This document shows, one piece after another, positions 33,332 through 38,375 of a DNA stretch of 38,375 nucleotides. Position 1 is the stretch's first letter; each line of letters starts with the position of its first letter. Below the pieces are notes generated by a model. That model was not told where the DNA came from, made no database searches, and saw only the letters and a program-made list of their open reading frames with translations. Origin of the DNA: Clostridiales bacterium UBA1774 (lineage in GTDB: Bacteria > Bacillota > Clostridia > Oscillospirales > Oscillospiraceae); NCBI GenBank assembly GCA_002314635.1, contig DCGQ01000018.1, positions 1 to 38,375 of the forward strand, in the 5' to 3' direction. Both the position numbers and the translations under genes were made by a program.

Positions 33332-34032
33332 AACTGGAATACCTATACCCGGAGTTGGGGAATCTTTACGGAGATTCTGCCAATATCCGCTATCTCAGCC
33401 GCTGTCTGCCGGATGCGGAGCTTGTGGAAACCCATCTGGGTGAGGAACCTGCCTTCCTACAGGATGCGGATGTAAGCTTTCTCTATTCCGGCCCCATGAC
33501 GGAACGCGGCCAGCGACTGGCGCTGGCTCAGCTGGAGGGATACCGCGATGCTGTGAAGGCACGTCTGGATGCCGGTCTGCACGGCCTGTTCACCGGCAAC
33601 AGCATGGAGCTTCTGGGCAAAACCATCGTCAGCGGGGAATTGACGCTCTGCGGCCTGGGTCTGGTGGAGCTGGATGCCGCGCCCGCTCCAAGCCGCTACA
33701 ACGGCTTCTTTCTGGGCACCTGCGGAGACCTGACCCTGACAGCCTTCAACAGCCGCTTTACCCACAGTCACCCTGCTGCCTCTGTCACCGACTTTGCGCA
33801 GGTGCAGCGAGGCTGCGGGCTGGAGCCAGGCTGTGCTTTTGAAGGTTATCGGTATCACAATCTGATTGGCACCTATCTGCTGGGCCCGCTGCTGGTTCTG
33901 AATCCCCAGCTGACCAAACAGCTGCTGCGAGAGCTGGGCAGTGACCGGGAACCGCTTTTCTATCAGGACGCCATGGCGGCCTACGAAGTGCGGCTGAAGG
34001 AGTTTTCCGACAAAAAGAGAAAGCTGGACTAA
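33328..34032 (+). CDS. gatD: GatD-like subunit, glutaminase triad apparently absent
   Basis: A 234-residue class-I glutamine-amidotransferase-fold protein coupled to MurT. The overall GatD pattern is clear (NLYGDSANI, GLHGLFTGNSMELLGK, YRYHNLIGTYLLGPLL). In characterised GatD the nucleophile is the Cys of a CGGYQ-LG motif and the His lies in GTYLHGP. Here these positions are Gly90 (GGC at 33595-33597) and Leu185 (CTG at 33880-33882), so hydrolysis of glutamine by the normal mechanism is not expected. The substrate-site segment is also altered (SGPMTERGQ for the usual GGG-type motif). The reading frame is intact and coupled to MurT, which argues against a simple pseudogene. The name reflects homology, not activity. 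Confidence 0.85.
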   Translation: MKLEYLYPELGNLYGDSANIRYLSRCLPDAELVETHLGEEPAFLQDADVSFLYSGPMTERGQRLALAQLEGYRDAVKARLDAGLHGLFTGNSMELLGKTIVSGELTLCGLGLVELDAAPAPSRYNGFFLGTCGDLTLTAFNSRFTHSHPAASVTDFAQVQRGCGLEPGCAFEGYRYHNLIGTYLLGPLLVLNPQLTKQLLRELGSDREPLFYQDAMAAYEVRLKEFSDKKRKLD

Positions 34033-34071
34033 GCCTGCGGCACTCCTTCTGCCGAAGACCGATTAACAAAG

Positions 34072-34110
34072 ACGCTGTGAACGCATTTCGCATTCACAGC
34101 GTTTTCTTAT
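34072..34110. terminator. Terminator between gatD and prepilin peptidase
   Basis: A 10-bp stem ACGCTGTGAA/TTCACAGCGT (34072-34081 and 34093-34102), 11-nt loop, with TTTTCTTAT on the plus strand. It serves gatD; the minus-strand side has only CTTTGTT. Its right edge touches the end of the prepilin peptidase gene. Confidence 0.8.
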
Positions 34111-34898
34111 CTTGCAAACAGACCCACATACCATTGCAGGAGCTGCTGCCCGAACAGCAGACCCAGCCAGCTGCCCAGCGCCAGCGATGGGCCGAAGGGA
34201 AACTGCTTTTCCGCATTTTTCAGCTTCGGCAGGAGTACGCCGCAAAGGATGCCCAGTACGCAGGCAAACAGGAAGCTGACCAGATTCACCGACCACTTGA
34301 AGTACAGTCCCATCATGAACACCAGCTTGATATCGCCGCCGCCCATGGCGTCCCGTTTCAGGATTTTTTCCATAATCAGCACCACTGCCAGCAGAGGCAG
34401 AGAAATGCTGAGGCCGCCGATCAGGCTTTGCAGCGCCGCCGCGCCGATGGGTTTCGACAGCAGGACGAAAATCACACGGTTCACGATACCGGCGATAATC
34501 AAACCCTCCGGAACCAGATAATCTTCCAGGTCCGCGAAGGAAATGCAGAGCAGAAGTGCAGCCAGAATCAGGTACTCCGCCAGCTCCAGACACAGGCCGA
34601 AATGCAGGTACAGGGAAACGAATACCACACCGCTGACCAGCTCAGCCAGCAGGTAGCGAACCGCGATATGTGCGCCGCAGTAACGGCATTTTCCCCGGAG
34701 GAACAGCCAGCTGAATACCGGAACCAGATCCGGAACGCCCAGCACATGCCCGCAGCTCATACAATGGCTGCGGCCTTTGACGATGGACTCCTTATTGATA
34801 ATCCGGATCGCCATACAGTTCAGAAAACTGCCCATCACCAGACCCAGCAGTGCAAAGATAAAGATCAGATATCCGTGTGTAAAGGGTGTCAGTGTCAT
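34107..34898 (-). CDS. Prepilin peptidase, A24 family
   Basis: A 263-residue membrane aspartyl protease that cuts type IV prepilin-like leaders and usually methylates the new N-terminus. The methylase-side region contains GSFLNC and two CxxC pairs (CMSCG, CRYCG). The catalytic aspartates are in FADLEDYLVP and GGGDIKL. About eight hydrophobic segments are seen. ATG 34898 follows AAGGAG by 6 nt; a 34-residue in-frame extension overlaps queA and is not supported. No pilin or pilus assembly genes are in the window, so its substrates are elsewhere. Confidence 0.9.
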   Translation of the reverse strand: MTLTPFTHGYLIFIFALLGLVMGSFLNCMAIRIINKESIVKGRSHCMSCGHVLGVPDLVPVFSWLFLRGKCRYCGAHIAVRYLLAELVSGVVFVSLYLHFGLCLELAEYLILAALLLCISFADLEDYLVPEGLIIAGIVNRVIFVLLSKPIGAAALQSLIGGLSISLPLLAVVLIMEKILKRDAMGGGDIKLVFMMGLYFKWSVNLVSFLFACVLGILCGVLLPKLKNAEKQFPFGPSLALGSWLGLLFGQQLLQWYVGLFAR

Positions 34899-34929
34899 AG
34901 AAATCTCCTTTCCGCAGGGAACTCCATGC

Positions 34930-35955
34930 TCAGTGAATGAACATGGCATCGCCGAAGGAGAAGAACCGATAGCGCTGCTCCACGGCAATGCGATAGGCAT
35001 TCAGCACATGCTCCCGCCCGGCCAGTGCGCTGACCAGCATGATCAGGGTGCTTTCCGGCAGGTGGAAATTGGTAATCAGGGCATCCACACACTTGAAGTG
35101 ATACCCGGGATAGATAAAGATATTCACCCAGTCAGAGAAGGCGCGGAGATTTCCTCTTTCATCCGCCACCGCTTCCAGTGTGCGGCAGGAGGTGGTTCCC
35201 ACACAGACGATCCTGCGCCCCTCTTGTCTGGCACGGTTCAGCGCCGCAGCCGTTTCCTCCTTGATGATGCAGTATTCCGCGTGCATGGCATGATCCGTGA
35301 TCTCCTCCTCCTTCACCGGGCGGAAGGTACCCAGGCCCACGTGCAGGGTCACATAATGCAGCTCAACACCCTTGTTCCGCAGCGTTTCCAGCAGCTCCGG
35401 TGTGAAGTGCAGACCGGCTGTGGGCGCTGCCGCAGAGCCGGGATGACGGGCATACACGGTCTGATACCGCTCGGAATCCTGCAGCTCCGCCTTGATATAC
35501 GGAGGCAGCGGCATCCGTCCCAGCCGCTCCAGCACTTCCAGAAAAATGCCCGAATAGCGGAACCGGATCCGCTTGTTTCCGTCCTCCACCGCTTCCACCA
35601 CTTCGGCGGTCAGTTCGTCACCATCACCAAAATAGAGCTTCGTTCCCACCGGGGTCTTACGTCCCGGACGGGTCAGGCATTCCCAGACATTGTCGCCTTT
35701 ATCCTGCAGCAGCAGTACCTCCACCGCGCCGCCGGTCGCCCTTCGCCCGAACAGACGGGCAGGCAGCACGCGGGAATCGTTCATCACCAGACAGTCGCCC
35801 GGCTGCAGATAATCCGGCAGCTGGGAAAAAACACTGTGCTGAATCTCCCCGCTTTCCTTGTCCAGCAGCATCAGGCGGGAGGAATCCCGTTTCTCCAGAG
35901 GGGTCTGCGCGATCAGCTCCTCCGGCAGTACATAATCAAAATCCTTTGTTTTCAA
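34930..35955 (-). CDS. queA: S-adenosylmethionine:tRNA ribosyltransferase-isomerase
   Basis: A 341-residue QueA, which transfers and isomerises the ribose of SAM onto preQ1-tRNA to make epoxyqueuosine. Signature stretches include DYVLPEELIAQTP, VMNDSRVLPARLFG, PTAGLHFTPELL, HVGLGTFRPV and TNFHLPESTLIMLV. The start is TTG at 35955, overlapping the upstream SpoIID-like stop by 2 bases within TTGA, with GGGGTGG upstream; the two are probably coupled. No preQ1 synthesis genes are present here. Confidence 0.96.
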   Translation of the reverse strand: MKTKDFDYVLPEELIAQTPLEKRDSSRLMLLDKESGEIQHSVFSQLPDYLQPGDCLVMNDSRVLPARLFGRRATGGAVEVLLLQDKGDNVWECLTRPGRKTPVGTKLYFGDGDELTAEVVEAVEDGNKRIRFRYSGIFLEVLERLGRMPLPPYIKAELQDSERYQTVYARHPGSAAAPTAGLHFTPELLETLRNKGVELHYVTLHVGLGTFRPVKEEEITDHAMHAEYCIIKEETAAALNRARQEGRRIVCVGTTSCRTLEAVADERGNLRAFSDWVNIFIYPGYHFKCVDALITNFHLPESTLIMLVSALAGREHVLNAYRIAVEQRYRFFSFGDAMFIH

Positions 35956-37652
35956 CCTATTTCCACCCCGGTATAGTAAAAATGCAGTATTTCCTTATAG
36001 TTCATGCCCAGCTCCGCCATAGCCTTTGCGCCGTACTGGCTCATGCCCAGATTATGTCCGAAGCCGGAACCGGAAAAGCGATAACGCTGTGCGCGGATCG
36101 TCTCTCCGCTGCCGTTCCATGAAATCGTTTCCCGGCCTGCCGCAGACAACACCGTCACCGCGCCGTCCGTGTTCAGTGCCTGCACCGTGCCGCTGCCGCT
36201 GAGCACATAGACCGATTCTTCTCCGTTTACAGGCGTTTCCGGACTGTTGATATAGACCGCATTCGCCTGTTTGCCGTCTGCGTCTGTCACGGTGAAGCGC
36301 TGGCTTTTGGTGCTTTTATCATATTTCGTGCTGTACAGAATACTTCCGGCTCTCTCCCGGGAAAAGGTCCAGTTTACGCCTCTGGAATCGGTAAATTTCA
36401 GGGAATAGATATTGCCAAGCTTCGTATAGGTCGGCGTAATGCTGACAATGTCGGAACAGCGATAACCCTTACTCTGCAGAATATCCGTGATCTGCTCCGC
36501 AGTATAGATCATTTCCCAACTGTCATACCCGGTATTGACATAGCTCTCATAGGGATCGATCTTGCCGCGCAGATATGGCAACACCTCCTGAAACACCTTC
36601 TCCGAATCCTCGGTCGCGCCGCCGTCGCTGGAGGCATAGACCGCATTGATGTACTCGCCATCGTAAGTGATACACTCGCCGCTGGTTTCCCGCACAGCCT
36701 GTTCGCAGACCTCGGCCCCTTTCCAGACGCCCAGATAAGCCTGACAATCCACGGTTCCGCAAAGGTCAAAACCATAGCTCCGGTGACGGCCCATGTTCTC
36801 CATCGCATAGGTACGAGCGGCGACCGCCTGTGCCTTCAGCGCTTCCAGCGGCCAGCTGGGACTCATCTCATAGGGAATCACGCCGCAGACGTAATCGTCC
36901 AAATCCAGAATGTTTACCACGGTCAGACTGCCGCCGTTCAGCCGGGTATAGCGGAAACCACCGTAATACTCCCGACCCTTGAACCATGTGATGGGACGCT
37001 CCCCGGTTTCCGAAGCGCATGGCATCACGCCCAGTGTGGTCTCCGTGCCGCAGTCATACTGAAACAGCACCTTCTGCGTCTTTGTTGCCACCACCGTCAC
37101 GCAGCGGTTGGAGCCGGTCATAGCGGTCCCGGGAATCCCCCGCTCCGCCGCAGCCGTTTCCGCCTGTTCCAGACTGGTATAACTGCCCGCAAAGGGATAC
37201 CAGACCCCGTCCATATAGCCGATATAGCCGTCCTCATAAACAGAAGCAGCCTCTGCGGCAGTTTCCGCACTCTCACAGGCATCCAGCCGAATATGATAGC
37301 AGCCCACAACCGGAACCTCGGTTTCCGGTTTCTCCGAGGTGTACTGTCCGCCCACATAATACAGGCTCCAGTCCTTCAGCATACTGATGGCGGTTTCCTC
37401 AGTGTGGGCCAGCGCAACAAATTCATTGTCTGCATCGAAATAGCCGAAATCATAGCCGCTGCCCACATCATTCAGCAGGTTGGCACCATCCAGCTCCGTT
37501 TCACCCCAGTAGAGCCCAATTCGAATTTTCGGAAGCGGTTCCGACGCCGTTTCCGTTTCCTCCGCCGCGGAGGGGATCACAAGCAGCAGGCACAGAAGCA
37601 GGAGCAGAACGGCTCCCTGCATCCATGCAATGATACGCTTCTTTTTTTCCAT
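35952..37652 (-). CDS. SpoIID/LytB-domain secreted protein
   Basis: A 566-residue exported protein with an N-terminal hydrophobic signal (MEKKKRIIAWMQGAVLLLLL). A region at about residues 145-190 (GVWYPFAGSYTSLEQAETAA) resembles a SPOR-type glycan-binding repeat. The SpoIID/amidase-enhancer domain follows: GVIPYEMSPSWPLEALKAQA with its conserved Glu, DLCGTVDCQAYLG with Cys residues, and SGSGFGHNLGMSQYGAKAMA near the end. SpoIID in Bacillus is a lytic transglycosylase acting on peptidoglycan; a cell-wall role is inferred here. I chose ATG 37652 over the TTG at 37664; neither has a strong SD. Confidence 0.85.
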   Translation of the reverse strand: MEKKKRIIAWMQGAVLLLLLCLLLVIPSAAEETETASEPLPKIRIGLYWGETELDGANLLNDVGSGYDFGYFDADNEFVALAHTEETAISMLKDWSLYYVGGQYTSEKPETEVPVVGCYHIRLDACESAETAAEAASVYEDGYIGYMDGVWYPFAGSYTSLEQAETAAAERGIPGTAMTGSNRCVTVVATKTQKVLFQYDCGTETTLGVMPCASETGERPITWFKGREYYGGFRYTRLNGGSLTVVNILDLDDYVCGVIPYEMSPSWPLEALKAQAVAARTYAMENMGRHRSYGFDLCGTVDCQAYLGVWKGAEVCEQAVRETSGECITYDGEYINAVYASSDGGATEDSEKVFQEVLPYLRGKIDPYESYVNTGYDSWEMIYTAEQITDILQSKGYRCSDIVSITPTYTKLGNIYSLKFTDSRGVNWTFSRERAGSILYSTKYDKSTKSQRFTVTDADGKQANAVYINSPETPVNGEESVYVLSGSGTVQALNTDGAVTVLSAAGRETISWNGSGETIRAQRYRFSGSGFGHNLGMSQYGAKAMAELGMNYKEILHFYYTGVEIG

Positions 37653-37745
37653 GCTGATACCCAACTTATTCTTGACTTTCCCGGTTTCCCGGTGTTATGA
37701 TACCGCCATACTGTATTGAATTAGCGGAAATTTGTAGCTTTAAAT

Positions 37746-37774
37746 ATTATACAGGATATTCCCATCATCTACAA
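37746..37774 (-). promoter_or_regulatory. Promoter of SpoIID-like/queA/prepilin peptidase operon
   Basis: Minus-strand TTGTAG (37769-37774), 17-nt spacer and perfect TATAAT (37746-37751), giving a leader of about 85-90 nt. Confidence 0.78.
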
Positions 37775-37822
37775 GTACCCTGCGTCAAATTTCGCCCTTT
37801 CCGGGTATAAGGAGTGTTAACA

Positions 37823-38375
37823 GTGAAAAAATATAAGGTTGGTGTAATCGGTGCCACCGGTATGGTCGGCCAGCGTTTCGTTTCCCTCATGCAGGATCAT
37901 CCCTGGTTCACCCTGACCGTGGTTGCCGCCAGTCCCAGAAGTGCCGGAAAGGTTTACGGTGAACTGATGGAAGGCCGCTGGCAGCTGGAGGTACCGCTGC
38001 CGGAATGTGCAAAGTCCCTTGTGGTGATGGATGCAACTGCCGATGCGGAAAAGATCGCCGGTATGGTCGATTTTGTTTTCTCCGCTGTAGATATGAAGAA
38101 GGATGAGATTCAGGCACTGGAAGAGCAGTATGCCCGTCTGGAGTGCCCGGTTGTTTCCAACAACAGCGCCCACCGCTGGACTCCCGATGTGCCCATGGTG
38201 GTACCGGAAATCAACCCGGAGCATATTCATGTAATAGAGCGCCAGCGGAAGCGGCTGGGCACAAAGCGCGGCTTCATCGCGGTCAAGTCCAACTGCTCTC
38301 TGCAGAGCTACGTTCCCCCGCTGCACCCCCTGAAGGAAAAGTACGGCCTGACCAAGGTCCTGGCTTGTACCTATC
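37823..38375 (+). CDS. asd: Aspartate-semialdehyde dehydrogenase, 3' end outside window
   Basis: The first 184 codons of the enzyme converting aspartyl phosphate to aspartate semialdehyde, feeding lysine, methionine, threonine and diaminopimelate synthesis. The NADP-binding start is VGVIGATGMVGQRF, followed by VSNNSAHRW, VPMVVPEINPEH and VKSNCSLQ with the catalytic Cys. This pattern fits the archaeal/fungal-type Asd branch rather than the E. coli type. The start is GTG at 37823 with AAGGAG 8 nt upstream. A weak candidate promoter (TTGAAT at 37716, TTTAAA at 37739) overlaps the divergent SpoIID promoter region. The gene runs off the right edge. Confidence 0.92.
   Translation, partial: MKKYKVGVIGATGMVGQRFVSLMQDHPWFTLTVVAASPRSAGKVYGELMEGRWQLEVPLPECAKSLVVMDATADAEKIAGMVDFVFSAVDMKKDEIQALEEQYARLECPVVSNNSAHRWTPDVPMVVPEINPEHIHVIERQRKRLGTKRGFIAVKSNCSLQSYVPPLHPLKEKYGLTKVLACTY

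Noticed and set aside
37665..37822. Lysine riboswitch before asd
   Set aside because: The available leader is too short and no matching structure was seen.
1..38375. CRISPR array, rRNA or defence island
   Set aside because: No regularly spaced repeats, rRNA sequence or recognisable defence genes were found.

Overview
The window reads as chromosome of a gut-type, low- to mid-GC Firmicute, most likely a Clostridia member near Oscillospiraceae/Ruminococcaceae. This is an inference from gene content: a PyrR-type leader before a uracil permease, MurT/GatD-like genes, a SpoIID-family protein, strong SD sequences with several TTG/GTG starts, intracellular glucuronoxylan enzymes and a TndX-type large serine recombinase. 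The species cannot be fixed from sequence alone.

Layout. (1) 1-1529: 3' part of a large serine recombinase, probably the edge of an integrative element lying mostly to the left. (2) 1562-1901: two minus-strand tRNA genes, Pro(CGG) and Gly(CCC), each with its own promoter and terminator. (3) 1911-10681: a tightly packed minus-strand series of GH3 glycosidase, MBL-fold hydrolase, type IIA topoisomerase B and A subunits (ParE/ParC-like) and a transglutaminase-like lipoprotein. (4) 10876-12813: a divergent GH67 alpha-glucuronidase, which with GH3 makes a cytoplasmic glucuronoxylo-oligosaccharide module. (5) 12856-16289: a minus-strand operon of O-antigen-ligase-like protein, serine hydrolase and acyltransferase. 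(6) 16366-18505: a PyrR-type attenuated uracil permease and a DEDDh exonuclease. (7) 18548-22248: a flavin/Fe-S/FAD oxidoreductase with a 5'-end mRNA hairpin, then gap and plsY. (8) 22267-24495: a YihY/BrkB-like membrane protein, tRNA-Gly(GCC) and a glycosyltransferase. (9) 24659-29867: polyprenyl-phosphate sugar-phosphate transferase, a Wzy/WaaL-like protein and TrkH, making a surface-polysaccharide operon with a K+ transporter at its end. (10) 29920-34032: a ParB-like/BMP fusion protein divergent from a MurT-GatD pair. (11) 34107-37652: SpoIID-like protein, queA and prepilin peptidase. (12) 37823-end: aspartate-semialdehyde dehydrogenase, cut by the window edge.

The most notable observations are a MurT/GatD pair in which all three residues aligning with the known glutaminase triad are replaced, a signal-peptide-less ParB-like/BMP fusion protein, a Wzy-like protein with a beta-rich exported insert, a perfect 18-bp hairpin at the predicted mRNA 5' end of the flavin oxidoreductase, and a probably leaderless ligase gene. 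I found no CRISPR array, no rRNA, no recognisable defence island and no stretch over 300 bases without a gene.
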